Shown piece by piece: positions 8,169-18,400 of a DNA stretch of 47,427 bases. The notes under the pieces were generated by a model. That model saw only the letters and a list, made by a program, of their open reading frames with translations. It ran no database searches and was not told where the DNA came from. Source of the DNA: an uncultured Tenacibaculum sp. GTDB lineage: Bacteria > Bacteroidota > Bacteroidia > Flavobacteriales > Flavobacteriaceae. Where the stretch lies: contig CAKZVD010000080.1 in the NCBI GenBank assembly GCA_937922085.1, positions 1-47,427 of the forward strand, in the 5' to 3' direction. Made by a program: the position numbers and the translations under genes. How positions within the stretch are numbered: the first letter of the stretch is position 1; the number at the start of each line of letters is the position of its first letter.

Positions 8169-9815
8169 ATGCAATTCTTATTTAATACTACTTTCTTATT
8201 ATTTTTTGCTTTAACAACTGTTGCTCAGGAAACAGAGATACCTCTTATACAATTACAAGAGAAAATAAAAAAAGCTAAGAAAAATAGTGAGAGAATTGAA
8301 TACATGCTATCATTAGCAGAGTTACAGTATGACTTTAATTTTACAGCATCAAAACAAATTATAGATGAAGCATTAACATTAATTGGCTCTAAAAAAGATA
8401 GTCTAAGTTTAAAACAATTAGCAAAAGCATATGTAGTAAAAGGTGTTATAAAAAGGAGAGAAGCAGCTTATCCTAAAGCGATAGAATATTATTTGAAGGC
8501 TAAAGAAATTTATGAAAACCAAAATGATATATGGCATGCTTCCGATGTGTTACATAATATGGCAATGGTATATAGATATCAAAAAGAACATGCAAAAGCG
8601 ATTCCATTATATAAAAAATCAATTTCTATAAAAGAAGGATTGAATGATATTCATGGTATTGCCGCAGGTTATAATATGATGGGGGTTTCTTATCGTCAAA
8701 CAAAACGTTTAGATTCAGCTTTAATTTGCTATAATAAAGCAAGAGAGTTATTTACTTCCATAAAAAGTACTGATGACGTACAGCGAGTAAATAATAATAT
8801 GGTTGGAGTATATTTAAGTTTGAAAAAAGACCAGGAAGCTATTTCATTTGTATTAAAGAATATATCTTATGCAAAATTGCATCATAAAAAGTATTCACTA
8901 TCTACATCTTATAGAAATGCATCCAATGTATATAAAAGAATAAAAGAGTATCATACCTCTTTAATTTATATAGATTCTTCATTACAAATAGCAAATAAAG
9001 AAGGCTTTAAAAGTTTAATAAGCAAGGGGTATCTTCGTAAAAGTTTTTTACATTCAAAATTAGAGAACTATAAAGAGGCTTATAACGAGTATAGAATTTT
9101 TAATAAGCATTCAGATTCTATTTTTAATATAGAGAATATAAAAAAAGTACAAGCCTTAGAGTTGAATTATAAATTCAATCAAGAAAAAAGAGAGATTGAA
9201 TTATTAACAAAGGTTGAAGCATCAAAAAAAGTACTTTATAAAATTTTATTTATAGTAACCATCCTTGGAGGAATAGTAATAGGTTTTTTGTTTTATCTTA
9301 ATTCTAAAGCCCGATCTCGAGTTTTAAAAGAAAAATTAGAAAAAGAACAAATTCAAAAAGAATTATTAAACCAAAAAGTAAAAGTAAGTGAAGAAGAAAC
9401 GAAACGTTTGGTTGCAGATAATACCATGCGATTAGAGTTTAAACAAGAGCTTTTAGATCGTATTCGAAAAGAAATTATTCCAGAATCTTCAGGAAAGTTA
9501 AAAAGTACTATTAATTCAATGGTTTCCGAATTACAGCTACAGATTACCACAGAAGGAAAGTTATCTGGAGTACAATCTAAAATAGAAGAGATTAATAAAG
9601 GGTTTGATGTTAAATTAAGAAAGTTATATCCAACACTAACGAAATCTGAAAGAGAAATTTGTACTTTATTACGTTTAAACCTTTCAATTAAAGAAATTAT
9701 GATTGTTAGAAACGCATCTTTAGATTCGGTGAAATCTACTAGATATAGAATTCGTAAAAAAATAGGGCTTTCATCTGGTGAAGAACTTGAAGCATTTATA
9801 CAAAATCTTAGTTAA
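8169..9815 (+). CDS. TPR-transmembrane-HTH regulator
   Basis: A 548-aa protein with a signal peptide (cleavage after TTVAQ). TPR repeats fill residues ~65-330 (e.g. AYPKAIEYYLKAKEIYE, AKAIPLYKKSISIKE). A single transmembrane helix lies at ~350-375, then a coiled coil (~378-425). A LuxR/GerE-like helix-turn-helix occupies the last ~60 residues (LTKSEREICTLLRLNLSIKE, then SVKSTRYRIRKKIGL). The architecture places the TPR sensor in the periplasm and the DNA-binding domain in the cytosol. It is a common flavobacterial one-component membrane regulator; targets are unknown. It starts divergently from dus and is followed by a second regulator of the same design, probably an old duplication. Confidence 0.85.
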   Translation: MQFLFNTTFLLFFALTTVAQETEIPLIQLQEKIKKAKKNSERIEYMLSLAELQYDFNFTASKQIIDEALTLIGSKKDSLSLKQLAKAYVVKGVIKRREAAYPKAIEYYLKAKEIYENQNDIWHASDVLHNMAMVYRYQKEHAKAIPLYKKSISIKEGLNDIHGIAAGYNMMGVSYRQTKRLDSALICYNKARELFTSIKSTDDVQRVNNNMVGVYLSLKKDQEAISFVLKNISYAKLHHKKYSLSTSYRNASNVYKRIKEYHTSLIYIDSSLQIANKEGFKSLISKGYLRKSFLHSKLENYKEAYNEYRIFNKHSDSIFNIENIKKVQALELNYKFNQEKREIELLTKVEASKKVLYKILFIVTILGGIVIGFLFYLNSKARSRVLKEKLEKEQIQKELLNQKVKVSEEETKRLVADNTMRLEFKQELLDRIRKEIIPESSGKLKSTINSMVSELQLQITTEGKLSGVQSKIEEINKGFDVKLRKLYPTLTKSEREICTLLRLNLSIKEIMIVRNASLDSVKSTRYRIRKKIGLSSGEELEAFIQNLS

Positions 9816-9869
9816 TAGGTAAGTTATCTTATAGTTTGATGTTTTTTCTTATTGTATATTTCAATACAG

Positions 9870-9877
9870 TATTTTTG
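9870..9877 (+). promoter_or_regulatory. -7 element upstream of second TPR regulator
   Basis: TATTTTTG lies 30 nt before the ATG at 9908 and matches TAnnTTTG. A TTG at 9852-9854 is 15 nt upstream, slightly closer than the usual 17-23. Confidence 0.45.
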
Positions 9878-9907
9878 TGAAGACAAAACTTACTAGCTTT
9901 AAAAACC

Positions 9908-11761
9908 ATGAATAAACTTTTTCTTCTCATTATTTTAATTTTTGGTATTGAAACGAGTTTTTCTCAAACTAAGATTGATACACTACAGCAAAATTTATTG
10001 ACAACGAAGAATGAAAAATTAAGGCTAACAATTTTAGATACTTTGGTAAAGGAAATGATGCAATCAAATCATCCTAATCAGATGAAGTATTTAAAAGAAT
10101 TGATAAATATTGCTAAAAGGCAAGAAAAATATGATTTAGCAGCAGAGAAATCTAGATTTATTATTCAAAATTACACGAATAAAGGACAATTAGATTCTAC
10201 TTTACATGTCATTAAAAGTATGTTGGCAATAAAAGAGAAATATAAAAAGAAAAGTTCTGAAGCTCATTTGTTATTAAAAAGAGGAAGCTATTATTATAAT
10301 AAAGGAGAATTGAATAAAGCTTCTATGGATTATGATATAGCAGGAGATTTGTTTCTAAAAAGTGGCGATTCAATTTTTACTGCTGATGCCCGTTTTTTTG
10401 CAGGACAAGTTTATGTTGATTCAAATAATTTCCTTAAAAGTGTTAAACGTTTTGAGAAAGCGTATGAGTTATATGATCTTTTAGGAGATAAGGATTATTC
10501 AAATTACACATTAAATGAATTATCTATTTTATATGGTAAAAATGACTTTAATGATAAAGCTATTAAAGAAAGAAATAGAATTTTATCAGATGCAAAAAAG
10601 TTAAAAAATAATACTGCAATTGCTTATGCTTATTATCATTTAAACACATCATATACTAAAAAAAATGAATTAGATATAGCAAAGAAATATATCGATTCTT
10701 TAGCGATATCAATTAATAACATAAAAGATTTAACTAAAAAAAAGAATTTTAACATTAACCTTTCAATCGTATATGTTAGCTATTTTATAAAAAGTAATAG
10801 TTTAGATAGTGTACCAAAGTATTTGAAGCAAATAGATAAACAATTAACATTATCAAACGCTCCTAATCATCAAAAAAACTTACTGTTATTCTATTCAGCT
10901 AAATATTATAAAAAAAGAAAACAGTATACTAAAGCACAAGAATTTCTTGAAAAGTTTCTGAACAATAAATCAAGTGATGTACAAAAGGTTCTTAATGCTA
11001 AAAAAGAACTTTCTAAAGTTTACGCTATTCAAAATAAATATCAAAAAGCATACAAGCATTTAAAAAATTATACTGATGCAAAAGATTTAGATAATTCAAA
11101 AATAAAAACGAATACCTTTTTATATTATCAATCGCAGTTTGAAAGTCAGAGAAAAGATAATGAAATTTATAAAAAGAAGGCAGAAATAGCTTTATTAGAA
11201 AAAGACAAACAAATTGCAAATAGTAAAAGAAAAATTTTATGGATTTTTATTATTTCAATAATACTTTTATCAATCATTATTTCATATTATGTATGGAAAA
11301 AAGGAAAACAAAAAAGAAAAATATTAGCTGTAAAAATTGAAAAAAATAAGGCTGAATTAAAACAATTTACACAGCTACTTATAGAAAAAGGAAAAACACA
11401 AGAAACTCTCACTAAAGAAATAGAAAATTTAAAAGAAAAAATAGGAACTCAAGAATCTACAGAAAAACTTCAAGATTTAACAACTATCAAAATTCTTACT
11501 AATGAAGACTGGTATAATTTTAAACAAAAATTTAAAAACGTATATCCTAATTTTTTTGTTAGTATTAAAAATAGAGGTTTTGATTTAACAAAATCTGAAG
11601 AACGTTTACTGGCTATGGAAAAATTATATTTAGATACAAATGAAATAGCTAGTATGCTAGCTATTTCTAGAGATAGTGTTACTAAAAGTAGATCGCGATT
11701 ACGTAAAAAAATTAATGCTCCAAAAGGAAGTTCTATACTTGATTATTTAGAGGCTTCATAA
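9908..11761 (+). CDS. second TPR-transmembrane-HTH regulator
   Basis: A 617-aa protein with the same order of parts as the gene before it: signal peptide (cleavage near SFSQ), TPR-like helical repeats (~25-410), a transmembrane helix (~438-460, ILWIFIISIILLSIIISYYV), a coiled coil (~470-520) and a C-terminal HTH (LTKSEERLLAMEKLYLDTNE, then SVTKSRSRLRKKI). The C-terminal domains of the two proteins align, but the TPR parts have diverged, so the two probably sense different signals. It lies directly upstream of the T9SS giant gene and is a plausible regulator of it by position only; the TTTTGTC repeats at 11831 and 12344 are candidate sites. Confidence 0.85.
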   Translation: MNKLFLLIILIFGIETSFSQTKIDTLQQNLLTTKNEKLRLTILDTLVKEMMQSNHPNQMKYLKELINIAKRQEKYDLAAEKSRFIIQNYTNKGQLDSTLHVIKSMLAIKEKYKKKSSEAHLLLKRGSYYYNKGELNKASMDYDIAGDLFLKSGDSIFTADARFFAGQVYVDSNNFLKSVKRFEKAYELYDLLGDKDYSNYTLNELSILYGKNDFNDKAIKERNRILSDAKKLKNNTAIAYAYYHLNTSYTKKNELDIAKKYIDSLAISINNIKDLTKKKNFNINLSIVYVSYFIKSNSLDSVPKYLKQIDKQLTLSNAPNHQKNLLLFYSAKYYKKRKQYTKAQEFLEKFLNNKSSDVQKVLNAKKELSKVYAIQNKYQKAYKHLKNYTDAKDLDNSKIKTNTFLYYQSQFESQRKDNEIYKKKAEIALLEKDKQIANSKRKILWIFIISIILLSIIISYYVWKKGKQKRKILAVKIEKNKAELKQFTQLLIEKGKTQETLTKEIENLKEKIGTQESTEKLQDLTTIKILTNEDWYNFKQKFKNVYPNFFVSIKNRGFDLTKSEERLLAMEKLYLDTNEIASMLAISRDSVTKSRSRLRKKINAPKGSSILDYLEAS

Positions 11762-11830
11762 AAAGAATATTCTATAGTCAAACTATATCATTTTTTTAAA
11801 TATATACACTACTGATAATCTGTATGTTAT

Positions 11831-11850
11831 TTTTTGTCCTGTTTTTGTCC
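11831..11850 (+). promoter_or_regulatory. TTTTGTC direct repeat, copy 1
   Basis: TTTTTGTCCTGTTTTTGTCC contains two TTTTGTC half-sites. It recurs with few changes at 12344-12363, upstream of the giant LRR gene. It is a candidate binding site or shared upstream promoter element in front of the 59-aa gene. Confidence 0.35.
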
Positions 11851-12031
11851 ACTTTAAAAAAGACCTTAATTAATAGAATCTTTATTTCTTTGAACAACGT
11901 TTTATACAGTCTATAATATTTTATTTTTTTCCATCTATTTAACAATCGTTTTAAAACGAGGAATGGTAGAATACAAATAGCAAATTAAAAACGGTATTAC
12001 ATGTCTTTATAAAAATTAAAAGAATATAACA

Positions 12032-12211
12032 ATGAGACTCATTATTAAAAAGAAAAAACAACAAAAGGTACGAACTAAAAGAGAAATTTTTTTGCTATTT
12101 CCATTATTTCATAGAGGAAAATTACATTGGTTATCAAAAGTTCGATTAGAAAAAGCCTTTAATGGATATAAAATGAGAATTATTGATATAGAATCTATAC
12201 AAACCCAATAA
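12032..12211 (+). CDS. 59-aa basic protein of unknown function
   Basis: The frame opens at ATG 12032 and runs to TAA at 12209-12211. The product is strongly basic (start MRLIIKKKKQQKVRTKRE), followed by a short hydrophobic patch (IFLLFPLF) and an amphipathic remainder. No family is recognised. It lies alone in the 670-nt region between the second regulator and the giant LRR gene and behind a TTTTGTC repeat. It could be a small nucleic-acid-binding protein or a leader peptide. Sequence alone does not prove that it is translated; the uninterrupted frame in AT-rich DNA gives moderate support. Confidence 0.5.
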   Translation: MRLIIKKKKQQKVRTKREIFLLFPLFHRGKLHWLSKVRLEKAFNGYKMRIIDIESIQTQ

Positions 12212-12343
12212 AGAATAACCCTTACCACTTTTTGCCACCATTAAAAGTAGGCTAAAAACAGAGAAGGTTGCAATATTGTATTTTGAAATAAATTCCTTGT
12301 AAAATTTTAATACACCTAAACTAACTAAAAGAGTTGTATTCTC

Positions 12344-12363
12344 TTTTGTCTTGTTTTTGTCTG
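12344..12363 (+). promoter_or_regulatory. TTTTGTC direct repeat, copy 2
   Basis: TTTTGTCTTGTTTTTGTCTG matches the element at 11831 and ends 67 nt before the ATG of the giant LRR gene. This distance would suit a promoter or activator site. Its function is inferred only. Confidence 0.35.
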
Positions 12364-12430
12364 TCTATTTATTATTGTTTTACATGATGATTTTATTTTT
12401 TTGTACCCAGAATTATTAAAGTTATTATTA

Positions 12431-15400
12431 ATGAAATTAAAATTATCCCTTACCCTTTTTCTTGTAATTAAAGGAATCCTTTTTGCGCAAGAAACTCCCA
12501 TACCCGATACTAATTTTGAAAATTATTTAGAAACGCACGATATTAATGGTAATAGTGTTGCTATAGGTAGTGCTACTAGTTTAGGAAATGGTATTGCCAA
12601 TGATCATTTTGTTACTACAGCTAAAATTGCTATGGTAACTTCGTTAGACATTTCTTCAAAAATGATTAGTGACATTACTGGTATTGAAGATTTTGTTGCT
12701 TTAGAAATATTTAATTTTTCAACAAACGGTGTGGGCGATTTTGATATTTCTAACAATATCAATTTAAAGGAATTGTATTGTGCTTCTAACGGAATGAGTG
12801 ATATTGATATTACTACTAATGTAAACTTAGAAATATTAGATGCTTCAAATAACTTTTTTAATACTGTTATTATAAGTAATAATACCAAATTAAAAATAGT
12901 AAACTTAGCTAACTGCAATGCTACTTCTTTAAACATAGGAAGTATTAATACAATAGAGAACTTAAATGTAAATAACAATAAACTAACTAGTTTAAACATA
13001 ACTAATCTAGTTAATTTAACCGATTTAGATTGTGCTACGAACTACAATTTAAGTATTACCGATTTTAGTACTCTTACAAATTTAGTACACTTAAACTGTG
13101 GTAATACCAATTTACGAAGTTTAGATGTATCAAATAACCTACTTTTAGAAACACTAAACATCGATTTCACATCAGGTTATGAGGTAGATTTATCTAGTAA
13201 TACAGCATTAACAAGTTTATCAGCACAAAGTAGTGATTTAACAAGCCTGAATATTAAAAATGGAAACAATGCTATTATTACTTCTTTTGATGCACGTTTT
13301 AATTTATTCAGCTGTATTCAAGTAGACGATCCTACAGCAGGTTATATAAGTACTTGGCTAAAAGATAGTACTACTACCTTTAATTTAGATTGTAGTGAAA
13401 CGAATATTCCTGATGAAAATTTCGAGAATTATTTAGAGACACATGATATTAATGGAAATGTAGTTGCTGTGGGAAGTCCGTTAAGTTTAGGAAATGGTGA
13501 TGTAGATGATGGGTATGTACTTACATCAAGAATTAAACCTGTTACTTCTTTAAACATTGCTTTTTATTCTATTGGAGACTTAACAGGGTTAGAAGATTTT
13601 ACTGCATTAGAAATATTTGATTGTTCTAATAATGAATTTAATGATATTGACCTTTCTCATCAACCCAATTTAAAAGAATTATATTGTCATAATGTTTTTG
13701 TATCAACCATAGATGTTTCTTCAAACCTTGCATTAGAAAAACTTATTATTAACAATGCTAATTGTACCAATTTAACTATAGGTAACAATACCGTACTTAA
13801 AGAACTAAATGTAAATAAAAATAAACTTACTTCGCTTAATTTAAATAGTTATACCACTTTAGAAACAGTTGACTTTTCTGAGAATTATAATTTAAACATT
13901 ACTGATTTTAGTACGCTAACTAATCTAATAAATTTAAATTGTAGTGATACGGGATTAAGAAGTATCAATTTGTCTAACAATACGTTACTGGAAACCTTAA
14001 CCATGAATAATATGTCTGGTTTTGATGTAAATCTTTCTAGTAATACTGCTTTAACAAGTTTTTCAGCAAGAGAAAGTGATTTAAGTAACATTAATATTAA
14101 AAACGGAAACAATGTCAACATCACTTATTTTGATGCTGAGTTAAATAGTATCACTTTAACTTGTATACAAGTAGATGATCCTAATGCGTCTTATATGAGT
14201 ACTTGGAAAAAAGACAATGCTGTTATTTTTAGTAACGATTGTGTTTGGACCAATATACCTGATGATAATTTTGAAAACTATTTAGAAACGCATGATGCAT
14301 CTGGAAATATAGTTACTGTAGGCGATGCTACAAGTATGGGAAATGGTATTGCTAATGACAATTATGTAACCACATCAAAAATAGCAAATGTTACCTCTTT
14401 GAGTATTTCCGATTTAAATATTACAGACGCAACAGGTATTGAGAGTTTTACAGCCTTACAGAATTTAAATTGCTTTAATAATACGTTATCAAGTATAAAT
14501 CTTTCTCAAAATGTAGCATTATTAAGTGTAAACCTAAGTAGAAATACGCTTACCAGTTTAGATGTTTCTAAAAACACATTATTAAAAGAATTATATGTTA
14601 CAAGAAACGGTCTTACTAGTTTAGATCTTACATTAAACCCAGAACTAACTTCATTAAGTTGTGCTATAAATCAGCTTGCAAGTATAAATTTCACAAATAA
14701 TAACAAACTAGAACGCATATCTATTTACGAAAATCAATTAACAAGTTTAAATGTAACCAACCTTACGTTATTAACTAGTTTAGATTGTGTAGAAAACAGT
14801 TTAACAAGTATAGATCTTTCTCAAAATTCAGAATTACAATATTTACAGATTTATGAGAACCTATTAACCAGTTTAGACGTAAGTAACAATGTAAAATTAA
14901 TTGAACTATATGCTGAGTATAATCAGATTACAAGTTTAGATGTTTCTAAAAATACAGTCTTAGAAGATTTGTCTTGTTATTCCAATCAATTAACCTATTT
15001 AAATATCAGAAATGGAAACAACTCCAACTTAGATCATCGTGATTTTGATATTACCAATAACCCTGGTCTTACTTGTGTTTCAGTAGATAACCCAACAGAT
15101 GCAACAGCTATTTTAACAGATAAAGACGCACAAACTGTTTATAGCACTTCTTGTAGCCTTACGCATGTACCTGATGATAATTTTGAAGCTTATTTAGAAA
15201 CACATAATTTAATTGGAGGAATAGTACCTGTTGGTGATCCTACCAGTATGGGGAACGGAATTGCAAATGATAATTATGTAGGTACCGAGCAAATTCAAAA
15301 CATTACCTATTTAAACATCTCTAACCAAGGAATAACTGATTTTACTGGTTTAGAAGTTTTTGTTAATTTAGAAGAATTTAGAGCTTTTGGTAATACGATT

Positions 15401-18400
15401 ACTTCAGAAACTTTAGACTTAACTTCTAATGTAAATTTAACCTTTGCTGCATGTTCTAATATGGGATTAAAAAATATTACTGTTTCTGGATTAACAGCAC
15501 TTAAAACATTAGAAGTAAACTCAAATCAACTTTCAACATTAAATATTAGCTCTAATACTTCTTTAGAAAGTCTTAGAGCTATTAACAACCTACTTTTAGA
15601 TATAAACACAAGTACCAATATCGCTTTAAAAGATATACGTGTTCAAGGTAATAATTTAACATTGCTAAATGTAAGTACCAATACCTTACTTAGTTTTTTA
15701 AGTTGTAATGATAATGATTTAAGTAATTTAAATCTTCAAAACAATCTATTATTGAAAAATCTTAACTGCGGAAAAAACCCTTTAAATACTATAGATCTTA
15801 GCGAGCTTACCAATTTAATCGATTTTTTTATAGAAGATACTCCAACACTTACTTCTTTAGATCTTTCTAACAATATAAATCTTGAAAATATTGGGGTAAG
15901 TAATAATACGTTATTAACTTCATTAGAGGTATCTAACAATTCAAAATTAGTTGAGGTATATAGTAATAATACAGGAATCACCTCTCTCGATTTTAGTAAT
16001 GGTACCGATTTATATTACGTAGAATGTGAAAATAACCCCTCATTAACTTCTTTAAATTTTAAAAACGGAAATACAGGAGGAATTGATGATGTACTCATAA
16101 CAGGAAACACCAATTTAAACTGTATTCAGGTAGATGACCCTACTGCTAGTTATTTAACTCGTTGGAGCAAAGATGTTAGTGCTAATTTTGCTGAATATTG
16201 TCAAGTAACTTATGTGCCAAATGATAATTTTGAAGCTTTATTGGAAGCTAAAGGTTTTGGTAACGGAATTGCCAATGATGATTATGTATACACTGATTTA
16301 ATTGCTAATGAAACTACTTTAATTATTCAGGATAATGACATTACTGATCTTACGGGTATTGAAGACTTTACATCTCTTGAAACATTACTTTGCCGAAGAT
16401 CAAATGTAACTACTGTTGATTTAAGTAACAATACAAAGCTTACCCGTTTAAATTTAGTAAGTAATGCATTAACAACGCTTAATTTAAGTAATAATATACT
16501 GTTACAAGAAGTACACATCAACGATAACCCTGTTTTAGGAGATGTAGATATAGCTACACTTACAGTATTAAGAACACTAAATATTTCTAATACAGGGATC
16601 AGTACCATAAATATCACTAACAACCCAGCAATACAGGTATTACTACTTAACGATAATGAGTTTACTTCGTTAGATCTATCATCATATCCTAGTATTGTTC
16701 AGGTATGGATTTCAAACAATAAACTAACATCTTTAAATGTAGCCAACGGGAATAATAGTAATTTCACGTGGTTTCAAGCTACTGGAAATCCTGATTTAAC
16801 TTGTATTCAGGTTGATGATATAAACGGAAATTTTAGTCTTTGGAGTAAAGACAACACCGCTAATTATGTGCATTATTGTGAATTAACACATATTGCAGAT
16901 GCTAACTTTGAAAATTATTTAGAGACACACGATGCCAATGGTAATACCGTTACTATAGGAGATACTTCTAGTATGGGGAATGGTATTGCAAATGACAACC
17001 AAGTAGCAACCTCTAAAATAGCAACGGTTACTACTTTAAATATCGATCGTCTTGCTATTTCAGATCTTACAGGAATAGAAGCTTTTTCAGCTTTAGAGTC
17101 GTTAAACTGTGGGTATAATGATTTAACGTCTTTAGATTTAAGTACTAATACCAATTTAAAAGTATTGCATGCTGAAGAAAACGACTTTACTTCTTTAGAT
17201 TTTTCTGGATATACTTCATTAGAAGAAATCGAGTTAAGATCAAATTCACTTACTAGTTTATTGGTTGATAACAATCCGAATTTAAAGATTTTAAAAACAG
17301 GCAAAAATGCACTTTCAACATTAAACCTAAGTTCTTGCGTTCAGCTTGAACAATTGTATGTACATCAAAATGTATTGGTTTCATTGCATATAAAAAATGG
17401 CAATAATAACTTAATTACAGATTTTGCTGCCGATCAAAATCCTAGTTTAACATGTATTGAAGTTGATGATGCTTCAGCTTCTTATTTAACAACATGGAAT
17501 AAAGATGCTACTGCTAACTTTAGTGAAAATTGTAACACTATTATTTGGTCGGGTACTACTGATAGTAATTGGACTGACACAAATAATTGGGTTGGTAATT
17601 CATTGCCTTTAACTACTGAAAACGTGATTGTTCCTAGTTTAGTTACTTCTTCTCCTGTTATAAATTCAGGAGTTATAGCTGAAATGAACGATTTAACTAT
17701 TGAAACATTTTCTTCTTTTGATATTTTAGATAACGGTACTGTTATTGTAAATGGAGATTTAAATACTAAGGAAACAATAAGTATTTCATCGTCAGAAAGC
17801 ACCAGCGGAACTTTAATTGTAAAAGGAACTGCTAATGGTAACATTACTTATGAACGAACAGGTCTACTAGCAAACAAATGGAGTATTATTACCGTGCCAG
17901 TTTCAGGGCAAAGTATTAAAGAATTTGTAGAAAATCCTGCAAATAATATTCGAGTAAACACCACAGTTACACCAAATAGATATGCAGTTGCATACTATGA
18001 TGATAGTAGAGCAGATGGTTTAAAATGGAAGTATTATACCACAGATGATTTGCAAACAAATACTTTGACTTTTGAGAAAGGGAAAGGATATATTATTTCA
18101 AAGGAAACTGATGGCAGTGTAACATTTACAGGAAATCTAACTACTACGAATACTACAGTAAATGTAAATGGAGATCAATGGAATGCAGTCGGAAATCCTT
18201 ACACTGCCTATTTACCAATTAATAACAATGTAGGAGATAATTTTATTCAAGAAAACCTAAGTAAATTCGATCCAGTAAATGTAGGAGTATATGTTTGGGA
18301 TAATTCGCAAAATAAATATGTAGCTAAAACTCTATTAGATACAAGTACTTCATTTACTGTTGGACAAGGTTTCTTTGTGAAAACTGGAATTGGAGTTTCT

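Noticed and set aside
12497..17535. Regularly spaced DNA repeats that could be taken for a CRISPR-like or satellite array
   Set aside because: The repeats are in frame, vary by codon, and encode LRR units of ~21 residues; there are no constant repeats with unique spacers.
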